A program made the position numbers and the translations under genes. A DNA stretch of 64,000 bases. Source: Paenibacillus kyungheensis (lineage in GTDB: Bacteria > Bacillota > Bacilli > Paenibacillales > Paenibacillaceae). The notes below the pieces were generated by a model. The model saw only the letters and a list, made by a program, of their open reading frames with translations, did not search any database and was not told where the DNA came from. The stretch spans positions 4,651,001-4,715,000 of the forward strand of contig NZ_CP117416.1 in the NCBI RefSeq assembly GCF_028606985.1, given 5' to 3'. Shown here piece by piece: positions 1 through 7,534 of this stretch (its first letter is position 1; the number at the start of each line of letters is the position of its first letter).

Positions 1-12
1 GGTGAAGCATAA
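1..12 (+). CDS. 3' end of an upstream gene (partial)
   Basis: Only the last codons (G-E-A-stop) are in the window. The stop TAA overlaps the ATG of the next gene as TAATG, the arrangement of translationally coupled pairs. Because the next gene is a YkkD-like SMR subunit, this is probably its SMR partner (YkkC-like), but that is inference from context alone. Confidence 0.35.
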   Translation, partial: GEA

Positions 13-326
13 TGTCTTGGATCGCATTGGTAGTGGCTGGTGGATTTGAAGTGGTTGGTGTAATTATGATGAATCGTATTGTTCGTCATAAGTCTTTGCT
101 CAATTATCTTTTAATGATTTTGACATTTGCAGGTAGCTTCTCTTGTCTAACGATTGCTATGAACGGTATTCCGATGGGAACAGCTTATGCGATCTGGACA
201 GGAATCGGTACAGTCGGCGGTACATTAGTCGGCATGTTGATGTACGGCGAAGCCAAAAGTGGACTGCGGATTTTATTTATCGCGATGATTATTGCGTCAG
301 CGATAGGACTTAAATTGATTGCGTAA
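12..326 (+). CDS. SMR family drug/guanidinium-type efflux subunit, YkkD-like
   Basis: A 104-residue, four-helix inner-membrane protein of the small multidrug resistance family. It carries the essential membrane-embedded Glu13 (sequence GGFEVVGV) and the family stretch GTAYAIWTGIGT in the third helix. By memory the sequence is closest to Bacillus subtilis YkkD, one half of the YkkC/YkkD pair; such pairs form antiparallel heterodimers that export cationic compounds by proton exchange. The start codon overlaps the stop of an upstream gene (TAATG), which fits a coupled partner just outside the window. The true substrate (drugs or guanidinium) cannot be told from the sequence, and the upstream leader where a guanidine riboswitch might sit is not included. 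Confidence 0.88.
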   Translation: MSWIALVVAGGFEVVGVIMMNRIVRHKSLLNYLLMILTFAGSFSCLTIAMNGIPMGTAYAIWTGIGTVGGTLVGMLMYGEAKSGLRILFIAMIIASAIGLKLIA

Positions 327-340
327 GAGGTGAATCATAT

Positions 341-1282
341 TTGATTACAACAGTTACGTTAAATACAGCACTAGATATTATTTATCGTGCTCCTGCTTTT
401 CATATGGATCAGGTGCACCGCTTACCGGGGATTACTGTTCCTGGTGGCAAAGGGATCAATGCTGCACGTGTGATTCATACTCTTGGTGAATCCGTGACAG
501 CGACAGGGTTTGTGGCAGGCTACAATGGACAGAAAATGCAATTTCTGTTGCAACAAGAAGGCGTACGCTGTGAATTTATCGAAGTCCAAGGCGAGACAAG
601 GCTGGCGATCACTGTACTGGATCAACAACAAGGTACACAGACAGAATTGATCGAGCAAGCTTCTTCGTATGTCACCCCTGAATCTTTGATCCTTTTGGAA
701 CAGCAGATTGAAAAAGCAGCCCGTACGTCAGCATGGGTATTATTTTCCGGTAGTATTCCTGAAGGTTGCCCTGCTGATCTGTATGCTACACTGATTCAGA
801 TCGCCAAAGCACAGGGTGCCCAAACAGCACTAGATGCAAGTGGAGAAGCATTACGTTACGGCTTACAAGCTTCTCCTGATCTGGTGAAGCCTAATGAAGA
901 TGAAGCTTGCGCATGGGCGGGCATTCCTACGGCTGATCACTATTCTGACCAGACCTTAGACGATGTATTAACCGCTATGCTGGATCATGGGGTACAAATG
1001 GCTACGATCTCTTTAGGCAAACATGGCGCGATAGCTGCTCAAGGCTCTGCACGTTATCGACTGCATGTGCCACAGCTTGATATTGTGAGCGCGCTTGGTA
1101 GTGGAGATGCGATGGCAGCAGGTATGGTAACAGCCGCTTATCGCGGAGCAGAACTGGCTGAGATGCTTCGATATGGCGCTGCTTGCGGAAGTGCATGTGC
1201 CCTTCAACCGATCGCTGGTAAAGTAGATCTACAAGACGTACAACATATCCTTCAGCACATAAAAATAACCCCTGAGTCATAA
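341..1282 (+). CDS. PfkB-family sugar-phosphate kinase (1-phosphofructokinase/tagatose-6-P kinase type)
   Basis: A cytoplasmic ribokinase-fold kinase of 313 residues in the FruK/LacC group, which phosphorylates fructose-1-phosphate or a similar sugar phosphate with ATP. The opening VTLNTALD, the GGKGINAAR sugar-binding motif near residues 35-43, the KPNEDE motif, and the C-terminal GSGDAM motif near residue 252 with the catalytic Asp (about 255) are all visible. The usual anion-hole sequence is GAGDSM, so the Ser and Ala replacements are mild variation. Translation starts at TTG 341, preceded by AGAGGTG and 14 bases after the SMR stop. No fructose PTS gene is adjacent, so the substrate remains open. 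A strong hairpin follows the stop codon. Confidence 0.88.
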   Translation: MITTVTLNTALDIIYRAPAFHMDQVHRLPGITVPGGKGINAARVIHTLGESVTATGFVAGYNGQKMQFLLQQEGVRCEFIEVQGETRLAITVLDQQQGTQTELIEQASSYVTPESLILLEQQIEKAARTSAWVLFSGSIPEGCPADLYATLIQIAKAQGAQTALDASGEALRYGLQASPDLVKPNEDEACAWAGIPTADHYSDQTLDDVLTAMLDHGVQMATISLGKHGAIAAQGSARYRLHVPQLDIVSALGSGDAMAAGMVTAAYRGAELAEMLRYGAACGSACALQPIAGKVDLQDVQHILQHIKITPES

Positions 1283-1299
1283 TACACTCAGGGGATTTT
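1269..1299. terminator. bidirectional intrinsic terminator
   Basis: The stem CCCCTGAGT/ACTCAGGGG has a short loop. The minus-strand side runs into TTATTTTTATG, so it can stop the small gene at 1288 as well as the kinase gene. The stem overlaps the stop codons of both genes. Confidence 0.75.
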
Positions 1300-1488
1300 G
1301 GTGTGCGAACCAAATCGAACATCCATATAAATATGACCTGTATCCCCATCGCTTACCACAAAATTAATTTCTTGTGGCACTAATTCTTTTAACGCATACT
1401 GACGCGCCCAATCGAGCGATGGAAATTCCGCTTTTCTGTCTACTGCTTTTACGACAATACATTGTTTGAGGCAATGATATTTATTCAA
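1288..1488 (-). CDS. small hypothetical protein (66 aa), TTG start
   Basis: I do not recognise this 66-residue protein. It is probably real because a strong ribosome binding site (AAGGGAGG, minus strand, 1498-1505) lies nine bases upstream of a TTG codon at 1486-1488, and the frame ends exactly within a bidirectional terminator. The sequence is mixed alpha/beta in character and soluble, with the C-terminal segment FVVSDGDTGHIYMDVRFG. It has no signal peptide or membrane segment. It converges with the sugar kinase gene. An alternative is a spurious frame, but the start-site context argues against this. Confidence 0.6.
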   Translation of the reverse strand: MNKYHCLKQCIVVKAVDRKAEFPSLDWARQYALKELVPQEINFVVSDGDTGHIYMDVRFGSHTKIP

Positions 1489-1579
1489 GGCAGTAAACCT
1501 CCCTTATCAATCATTAGACCACAGCAACTCATTTGACACATCTAATTGGAAAAAAATTACTTATTTCTGTATAAGATAA

Positions 1580-1621
1580 AAAAAATCCCTATTTCAGATA
1601 ACACTCTTCATGAAATAGGGA
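1580..1621 (-). terminator. intrinsic terminator of the TorD-like gene
   Basis: The stem TCCCTATTTCA/TGAAATAGGGA (1586-1596 with 1611-1621) is followed on the minus strand by a run of eight T, 8 bases beyond the stop of the gene ending at 1629. Confidence 0.9.
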
Positions 1622-1628
1622 ATACTCT

Positions 1629-2300
1629 TTACGTTAAGCGAGTAACAATCTTTTGAAGTTCTTGCAAATCATTTTGCAGATATGTCGGTAGCATCTGAGC
1701 CCATTCACGATACAATGGACTGCATGTGGTTTTACCAAGTTCAGCACAGAATGAAGGAACCCACGGAATTAAATAATGTTCCAAAAATTCAATTTGCATT
1801 TGAGCGATCATTTTACGGTTAGATGAATGCATATCTGTCTCCGCAGAACGCTCAGCTAATAATGCCATAAATTCTAACTCAATACCGATATGATCATCTG
1901 TTTCGTGATCCATTTTTTTGAAAGCAATCCCTGCACGTGCATATACTGCATTGACTACAGCTTCATAAGCGGTACGTCCTTGCTCATTTGTCACATAATA
2001 CGACGCTTGAGGTGGATAACTGACCTGTTGATCTTGCTCGAACAACTGGCTGTATTCTGCACATTCTTGACGAGCATATTGCATAATATCGTTTAACATC
2101 GTATTTTCTAGCGTATTCAGCAAAGCATAGTTATTGGTAAATAGACGGTTGATTTTGGAAGCTTCTTTTTTCCATTCGATCAACTTGGACAATGTGGGTT
2201 TGCGCTCTAACATTTCACTAAGCAGACGATACGTCATTACACGACTGTACAACCATTCTTGGCGAGATTGATGCGTTTCCAGTTCTGTATACATAGTCAT
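1629..2300 (-). CDS. TorD/DmsD-family redox-enzyme maturation chaperone
   Basis: A 223-residue, all-helical cytoplasmic protein of the TorD family, which binds the twin-arginine leader of molybdoenzymes such as nitrate, DMSO or formate oxidoreductases and delays export until the molybdenum cofactor is inserted. The hallmark is the segment DHIGIELEFMALLAE near residues 136-150. The gene starts at ATG 2298-2300 with AGGAG eight bases upstream. The neighbour mobA makes the bis-MGD form of the cofactor, which supports the assignment; the client enzyme itself is not in the window. A TTGTGA-N6-TCACAT palindrome sits immediately upstream of the ribosome binding site, so expression is likely redox or oxygen controlled. 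Confidence 0.8.
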   Translation of the reverse strand: MTMYTELETHQSRQEWLYSRVMTYRLLSEMLERKPTLSKLIEWKKEASKINRLFTNNYALLNTLENTMLNDIMQYARQECAEYSQLFEQDQQVSYPPQASYYVTNEQGRTAYEAVVNAVYARAGIAFKKMDHETDDHIGIELEFMALLAERSAETDMHSSNRKMIAQMQIEFLEHYLIPWVPSFCAELGKTTCSPLYREWAQMLPTYLQNDLQELQKIVTRLT

Positions 2301-2313
2301 CTTACATCACTCC

Positions 2314-2331
2314 TTGTGATAATATTCACAT
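2314..2331. promoter_or_regulatory. Rex/FNR-type box upstream of the TorD-like gene
   Basis: TTGTGATAATATTCACAT contains a perfect TGTGA-N6-TCACA dyad (2315-2330). It lies just downstream of a possible minus-strand promoter (TTGATG, 17 bases, AAATAT) and directly abuts the AGGAG of the gene. That position suits a repressor such as Rex better than an activator at -41.5. Confidence 0.6.
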
Positions 2332-2537
2332 ATTTAAATAATTGAATTCCGACATCAAAGGTTTGAAGCAATATATAGGTCTGATCGTTAGTAAACGTAT
2401 ACGTTGTAGTTCATCACTTGACTTTATGTTATGTCTTCATTGTACTCTATTTTCTACGAATTAGGGGTAAATTACGCATACGTTCATAAAATAGTCATGT
2501 TTGTCACGCTTTCAAAAGGACTTATGCCACAGACTGG

Positions 2538-3185
2538 CTACAATAAAGAAGGATATTGCTTCAAAATACGCAAAACCTGCTCATACGACTGTGGATCATT
2601 CATATTATATAAGCTATACTCCGATATACTTTGAAAAGAAGACTGTAACTTGCTCTGTGATTGGTATAATGATTCGATCTCTACGTAATGTACCTGTTGC
2701 TGATCTAACCAATCTCGTACACGTAATTGGTTATGTTCTAACGCTAGTTGTAGTGACGGCAATACACTATGGTGATAGACAGCATATAATGGGTGAATAC
2801 GCCCGGCTTGCATCGGAATAATCGCTTGTATCCTTTTGATATCGGTATGTTCTATAAGCTGTTGCATCAATACAGTACTGGCAAAAGGTAAATCACAAGC
2901 ACTGACTACATACCACTCGCTTCTAATCTGTGATAGTGCTGCATGTAGACCAGCAAGCGGCCCTTGTCCGGGAAAACGATCAGGCACACTACGGATATTC
3001 AAAAATGAATAATCCGCCGTATGATTCCCTGCAATCCATAATGAAGAGACTACTGGCTGTAACGCTTTGGCTACACGTTCAATAATGGTATGATCAGCAA
3101 TAGTTAATAACGCTTTATTCTGACCCATACGGCTAGATTGACCGCCTGCTAAAATAATACCTGTATATTTCAAAGAGGATCGCAT
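2538..3185 (-). CDS. mobA: molybdenum cofactor guanylyltransferase
   Basis: The enzyme joins GMP from GTP to molybdopterin, making the guanine dinucleotide form of the cofactor. The N-terminal nucleotidyltransferase signature LAGGQSSRMGQNKALL is intact (about residues 13-28), followed by VPDRFPGQGPLAG and the metal-binding segment ACDLPF near residue 100. I place the start at ATG 3183-3185 because AAAGGA lies nine bases upstream; a TTG two codons earlier (3191) is too close to that site. It is divergent from the MFS gene and lies upstream of the TorD-like chaperone, separated by 237 bases without a visible gene. The two genes probably serve the same molybdoenzyme. No terminator is evident at its end. 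Confidence 0.92.
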   Translation of the reverse strand: MRSSLKYTGIILAGGQSSRMGQNKALLTIADHTIIERVAKALQPVVSSLWIAGNHTADYSFLNIRSVPDRFPGQGPLAGLHAALSQIRSEWYVVSACDLPFASTVLMQQLIEHTDIKRIQAIIPMQAGRIHPLYAVYHHSVLPSLQLALEHNQLRVRDWLDQQQVHYVEIESLYQSQSKLQSSFQSISEYSLYNMNDPQSYEQVLRILKQYPSLL

Positions 3186-3288
3186 GATCAATTATCCTTT
3201 CTACTCCAAAAATAAACAAAATTGGTTTGTATCCCTTTTCAACACATGCTACAGTGAATGAAATGTCTGATGAAAGGATTGGCTGGCT

Positions 3289-4494
3289 TTGCATCCGAAT
3301 ATAAACAACACTACTTTTACACCATTGCGATGGTTTACCTTTTTTATATATGGAACACTGGTTATTTTCACAAGCTTTTTTCAATTATACCTGCAAGATA
3401 TCGGGATGAGCCAGAGTGAGATTGGGGCTCTGATGGCTATCGGCCCGCTAATCTCGTTACTTGCTAATCCATTTTGGGGATTTTATAGTGATCGTCTACA
3501 AAATGTACGATTTGTACTGCTGATTATGATGCTGGGTACGTTGCTAATGGTTCAGCTTGTTTTTCATGTGCACAATTATACGATTATCTATATTGTGATG
3601 ACAGTATTTTTCTTTTTCCAGACACCGATGTTGGCACAAAGCAATACACTCATTCTTAGTTATATTGAGGGTACACCCAAAAAGTTCGGTGGGTTTCGTC
3701 TATACGGTTCACTAGGATGGGCGTTAACTGCTGTTGCCGCAGGGCCTGTTATCGATCGATTAGGAGTCTCTCAAATCGGTACGGTATTTACAGTGTTGCT
3801 TCTTATTGCAATCGGTATCATTTTGCTATTACCACCACAGACCAAGTTACCCGGTGGATCAGCAACGATGAACCGTTATGCAATGAAGAAATTACTCGGC
3901 AATTTATATTTTGTCGGCTTTATTGTCTTTGGTATTCTGGTTGCGATCCCCAATGCGATGAACAGTACATTTGTATCGCTGTATATTGTTGAACTGGGCG
4001 GAACCAAATCGATGGTCGGCTGGGCAGTATTTGCTTCTTCTATTTTTGAAGCGGCTTTGTTTTTGTTATTTGATCGGTATTTGAAACGTAATATTTCTTT
4101 TATGATCGGTTGGTTGGCGATTGTCAGTCTACTGTTCACGTTACGCTGGTTTTTGATGGCTGAAGCGACCAGCCCCTGGGAAATTATCGCAATTCAACTG
4201 CTTCATGCGGTTACATTCGGTGGTTATTTCTATGTCGGTACACAGCTCACCATGATGTTTGTCCCCAAAGCATTCCGTAGTTCCGGGCAAGCGATCTATA
4301 CGATGACATGGAGCGGAGTATCCGGTGTAATTGCAGGTTTTCTAGGCGGATGGTTATTTCAAAATTTCGGTTCAGAGCAGATGTATCTAGCCGGTGTTGC
4401 TCTTTCCTTTGTGGGAGCGATAGGATTTGCATCGATGTGGCTGAATGTGAAGCGCACGCAATATCGAATGGAAGAAGAGGACGAGCAGTATTAA
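3289..4494 (+). CDS. MFS permease, LacY/nucleoside-symporter-like (YwbF type)
   Basis: An integral membrane protein of 401 residues with about twelve predicted helices. The motif between helices 2 and 3 reads GFYSDRLQNVR, a variant of the MFS motif A. By memory the overall sequence resembles the MFS_1_like group with B. subtilis YwbF, annotated as a sugar or nucleoside permease. Translation starts at TTG 3289 with AAAGGA eleven bases upstream; no ATG fits the ribosome binding site. The C-terminus is short, charged and acidic (MEEEDEQY). It is transcribed alone, divergent from mobA, and ends before a shared terminator. The substrate is unknown. Confidence 0.8.
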   Translation: MHPNINNTTFTPLRWFTFFIYGTLVIFTSFFQLYLQDIGMSQSEIGALMAIGPLISLLANPFWGFYSDRLQNVRFVLLIMMLGTLLMVQLVFHVHNYTIIYIVMTVFFFFQTPMLAQSNTLILSYIEGTPKKFGGFRLYGSLGWALTAVAAGPVIDRLGVSQIGTVFTVLLLIAIGIILLLPPQTKLPGGSATMNRYAMKKLLGNLYFVGFIVFGILVAIPNAMNSTFVSLYIVELGGTKSMVGWAVFASSIFEAALFLLFDRYLKRNISFMIGWLAIVSLLFTLRWFLMAEATSPWEIIAIQLLHAVTFGGYFYVGTQLTMMFVPKAFRSSGQAIYTMTWSGVSGVIAGFLGGWLFQNFGSEQMYLAGVALSFVGAIGFASMWLNVKRTQYRMEEEDEQY

Positions 4495-4544
4495 TACATT
4501 CGGTAGACTTGAATAAGTTATGCAGTCTGATAATAGATCAAATA

Positions 4545-4585
4545 AAAACCGCCCTTCTCACGTATAGAGAACAGGCGGTTTTTTG
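4545..4585. terminator. bidirectional terminator between the MFS gene and glnS
   Basis: The stem AAAACCGCC/GGCGGTTTTTT is extended by TTCTC/GAGAA. T runs are present on both strands, serving the convergent genes ending at 4494 and 4629. Confidence 0.9.
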
Positions 4586-4628
4586 ATCATAGTTGTTCAT
4601 GTCCTAGCTGGTAAAAAGGGATACAATT

Positions 4629-6320
4629 TTACGCTTTTGGTAATTTGAATGAACTCTTCATCGATACAACAAGGTTAAATACCGGATCACCTGGCATTGT
4701 ATATTTCGGATCAGCACTGAAATAACCATGACGGAAAAATTGGTAACGATCATAACCTTTTGAATCTTTCAAGCCAGGCTCTACAAATCCATGTACCACT
4801 TCAAGTGATTTTGGATTCAAATAATCCAAAAACGTTTTTTCAGCAGTCTCTTCGTTCTCATCGGTTAATTCTGCATCTGCTTCTTCAGCCGTAATCAATG
4901 GCTCATACAGACGGAATTCCGCTGGAACGGCTTGGCTTGCTTCAACCCAATGAATCGTTCCTTTGACTTTACGTCCTGTAAATCCGCTACCGCTTTTCGT
5001 TTCTACATCATACGTACAATGAATTTCTGTTACATTGCCTTCTTCATCTTTGATCACATCGTTACATTTGATAAAGTAAGCATGTTTTAGGCGAACTTCA
5101 TTGCCCGGGAATAGACGGAAATATTTATTCGGTGGATTCTCCATAAAGTCATCTTGCTCGATATAAATTTCACGTGAAAATGGAATTTGGCGAATACCCA
5201 TTTCTTCATTTTCAGTGTTATTTTCTGCATCTAACATTTCAACTTGTCCTTCAGGATAGTTTGTAATCACCACTTTAAGTGGACGCAAAATACCCATTGT
5301 ACGAGGAACACGCAATTTTAAGTCTTCACGTACAAAATGATCTAGTGTTTGTAGATCAACAACGCCCTGACTTTTGGAAATACCCGTCTCATAGACAAAT
5401 GCGCGAATACCTTCCGGTGTATATCCACGACGACGTAATCCTGAGATCGTCGGCATACGTGGATCATCCCAACCATCCACAATATTCTCGTCTACCAATT
5501 GTTTTAGCTTACGTTTACTGGTTAACGTCTGTGCCAGATTCAAGCGACCGAATTCGTATTGATGAGGTTCTGCTTCCACTTCACACTCACGAATCACCCA
5601 ATCATAGAATGGACGTTGGTCTTCAAATTCAATCGAACACAGTGAATGTGTTACATGTTCAATCGCATCTTCTAATGGATGAGCAAAAGTATACATTGGA
5701 TAAATGCACCATTTGTCACCTGTATTGTGATGCTCTAAATGAGCAATACGGTAGATTACCGGATCACGCAGATTGATATTAGGTGAAGCCATATCTATTT
5801 TGGCACGCAATACACGTTCACCATTACCGAATTCACCTGCACGCATACGGCGGAATAGATCTAAGTTTTCTTCAATAGTACGTTCACGATACGGGCTGTT
5901 AGTACCCGGCTCGGTTAGTGTTCCACGCATTTCACGAATTTGATCAGCAGATTGATCATCCACATAAGCAAGTCCTTTTTGAATTAACAGCTCTGCTTTT
6001 TCATACATCGTATCGAAGTAATCGGAAGCAAAATATTTGCCTGTCCATTCATAACCTAACCATTTTACATCTTCTTCGATCGATTTTACGTATTCTACAT
6101 CTTCTTTTGCCGGATTCGTATCATCAAAGCGTAAGTTCGTACTACCACCGAATTCTTTCGCTAGTTCAAAGTTAATCCAGATTGCTTTGGCATGACCAAT
6201 ATGGAGATAACCGTTCGGTTCTGGTGGGAAACGGGTAACGACCTTTTTAACTTTACCGGACTGTAGGTCTTCCGCAATTACTGTTTTTATAAAATTAGGC
6301 GGGGTATTTGTATGCTCCAC
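4629..6320 (-). CDS. glnS: glutaminyl-tRNA synthetase
   Basis: Class I synthetase charging tRNA-Gln directly with glutamine. The HIGH motif lies in [15 protein letters not shown], the KMSKS equivalent reads TSKRKL, and the C-terminal half has the anticodon-binding beta-barrel domains of GlnRS rather than the helical cage of bacterial GluRS. The open frame begins at TTG 6329, but AAAGG directly abuts that codon. GTG 6318-6320, nine bases downstream of AAAGG, is the better start and gives 563 residues. A promoter TTGTCT-N16-TATAAT (minus strand, 6402-6375) precedes it. Most Bacillales make Gln-tRNA by GatCAB transamidation, so this gene marks the Paenibacillus-type exception. Confidence 0.95.
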   Translation of the reverse strand: MEHTNTPPNFIKTVIAEDLQSGKVKKVVTRFPPEPNGYLHIGHAKAIWINFELAKEFGGSTNLRFDDTNPAKEDVEYVKSIEEDVKWLGYEWTGKYFASDYFDTMYEKAELLIQKGLAYVDDQSADQIREMRGTLTEPGTNSPYRERTIEENLDLFRRMRAGEFGNGERVLRAKIDMASPNINLRDPVIYRIAHLEHHNTGDKWCIYPMYTFAHPLEDAIEHVTHSLCSIEFEDQRPFYDWVIRECEVEAEPHQYEFGRLNLAQTLTSKRKLKQLVDENIVDGWDDPRMPTISGLRRRGYTPEGIRAFVYETGISKSQGVVDLQTLDHFVREDLKLRVPRTMGILRPLKVVITNYPEGQVEMLDAENNTENEEMGIRQIPFSREIYIEQDDFMENPPNKYFRLFPGNEVRLKHAYFIKCNDVIKDEEGNVTEIHCTYDVETKSGSGFTGRKVKGTIHWVEASQAVPAEFRLYEPLITAEEADAELTDENEETAEKTFLDYLNPKSLEVVHGFVEPGLKDSKGYDRYQFFRHGYFSADPKYTMPGDPVFNLVVSMKSSFKLPKA

Positions 6321-6374
6321 GTCAATCAACCTTTCATCGTTCAGTTTGTTTTACAGGAATAATCCAATACTTCC

Positions 6375-6402
6375 ATTATAACTGTTCTGGCAAGTTAGAC
6401 AA
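6375..6402 (-). promoter_or_regulatory. glnS: sigma-A-type promoter of glnS
   Basis: On the minus strand, TTGTCT (6402-6397), a 16-base spacer and a perfect TATAAT (6380-6375) lie about 55 bases upstream of the chosen GTG start. No T-box-like leader is seen between them. Confidence 0.6.
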
Positions 6403-6531
6403 GGATATGACGATTTGGATAGAGACCTTTGTCCTGTTCGAGCGATCGTATTTTTGATGCTAATTGGCTTTGACGCTAGAGGTTGAATACGGTAGCATGT
6501 AGTATAAACGTGTACAAAGGAGCAATGACGC

Positions 6532-6792
6532 ATGAAACCATTGACGCTACCGAAAGAACAGCGTGAGCATATGATTGCGCAAATCCAGCATTTTTTTGAA
6601 ATGGAGCGTGGCGAAAGTATAGGCGATTTGGCTGCTGATTCGGTACTTGATTTCTTTTTGCAATCGGCAGGACCTCTTATTTATAATCAAGCTTTGGCTG
6701 ATTGTCGTACCACGTTAAATGAACGTATGGCTGGACTGGAAGAAGATATCTATGCTCTGGAACAACACCCTCCTCTTCGTCCACGTCGTTAA
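6532..6792 (+). CDS. DUF2164 family protein
   Basis: A small cytoplasmic protein of 86 residues. It matches, by memory, the DUF2164 family: LPKEQREHMIAQIQHFF, then ERGESIGDLAA and the segment GPLIYNQALADCR, with a helical C-terminal half. The function of the family is unknown. It starts at ATG 6532 with AAAGGAGC eight bases upstream. It is monocistronic, divergent from glnS with about 200 bases between, and is followed by the acetyltransferase gene after 78 bases without an obvious terminator, so co-transcription is possible. Confidence 0.85.
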   Translation: MKPLTLPKEQREHMIAQIQHFFEMERGESIGDLAADSVLDFFLQSAGPLIYNQALADCRTTLNERMAGLEEDIYALEQHPPLRPRR

Positions 6793-6870
6793 CTCATGAA
6801 CTACTCTAATCTATACATTTTATCCGGTGCACTTCATTTCATATTCGATTAAGAAAGAGGGTATACTTTG

Positions 6871-7419
6871 ATGTTTACATATAAATTGGATGAAGAAATC
6901 GAATTAAGGCCACTTGAACCCAGTCATGCTCGTCCTATTTATCAGCTTATCGATCAATCCCGTTCTTCTTTACGTCAATGGTTAGCCTGGGTCGACGCGA
7001 CCAATTCAGTAGCGGCTAGTGAAGAATATGTACGTTCTTCGATGACTCAGGCGATGGAAAATGGCGCTTTTAATGCTGGCATCTGGTACAAAGGTCAACT
7101 GGCTGGTATTATCGGATTTCATGAGATCAATTGGAATCATCGTTCAGTCGGGATAGGGTACTGGCTCGGTTCTCATTATGAAGGCAAAGGGTTGGTTACT
7201 TCTGCGCTTCGTGTATTAATCGACTATGCACTAATTGAACTGAATCTGCACCGGGTTGAGATTCGCTGTGCTACCGGTAATCATCGCAGTCGCGCAGTTC
7301 CTCAGCGTCTGGGCTTTATTTTGGAAGGTATTATTCGGGAAGCTGAATTGTTACCGATTGGTTATGTAGATCATGCAGTGTACGGAATGCTTCAACAAGA
7401 ATGGAAGTTAAAACGCTAA
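6871..7419 (+). CDS. GNAT N-acetyltransferase, YdaF/RimL-like
   Basis: A 182-residue acetyltransferase of the RimJ/RimL group, using acetyl-CoA to modify an amino group. The acetyl-CoA pyrophosphate loop is YEGKGLVTSAL, preceded by the beta4 strand VGIGYWLGS, and the later SRAVPQRLGF motif is characteristic of YdaF-type proteins. By memory it aligns end to end with B. subtilis YdaF, whose start MFT matches ATG 6871. AAAGAGG lies ten bases upstream; the TTG at 6868 is less likely. The substrate is unknown. The usual RimL-type asparagine-rich motif is slightly degenerate (GNHRSRAVP instead of GNxxSxxV). Confidence 0.85.
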   Translation: MFTYKLDEEIELRPLEPSHARPIYQLIDQSRSSLRQWLAWVDATNSVAASEEYVRSSMTQAMENGAFNAGIWYKGQLAGIIGFHEINWNHRSVGIGYWLGSHYEGKGLVTSALRVLIDYALIELNLHRVEIRCATGNHRSRAVPQRLGFILEGIIREAELLPIGYVDHAVYGMLQQEWKLKR

Positions 7420-7468
7420 TCGCTCTACTCTTTTTCTTTTGTCCAATACATTAAGATCATTTCATGAC

Positions 7469-7515
7469 AAAAAGCTACTTCACTTTTGCAATCTTGCAGG
7501 TGAAGTAGCTTTTTA
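7469..7515. terminator. bidirectional terminator
   Basis: A 15-bp stem AAAAAGCTACTTCAC/GTGAAGTAGCTTTTT lies between the convergent acetyltransferase gene and the GT2 gene, with T tracts on both strands. Confidence 0.9.
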
Positions 7516-7534
7516 TGGTATAACGAGTATTCGT

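Noticed and set aside
1002-1349. 115-codon minus-strand frame over the end of the sugar kinase
   Set aside because: Antisense to a well-supported kinase gene and to the bidirectional terminator.
5279-5776. 165-codon plus-strand frame
   Set aside because: Antisense to glnS, with no ribosome binding site and no recognisable protein character.
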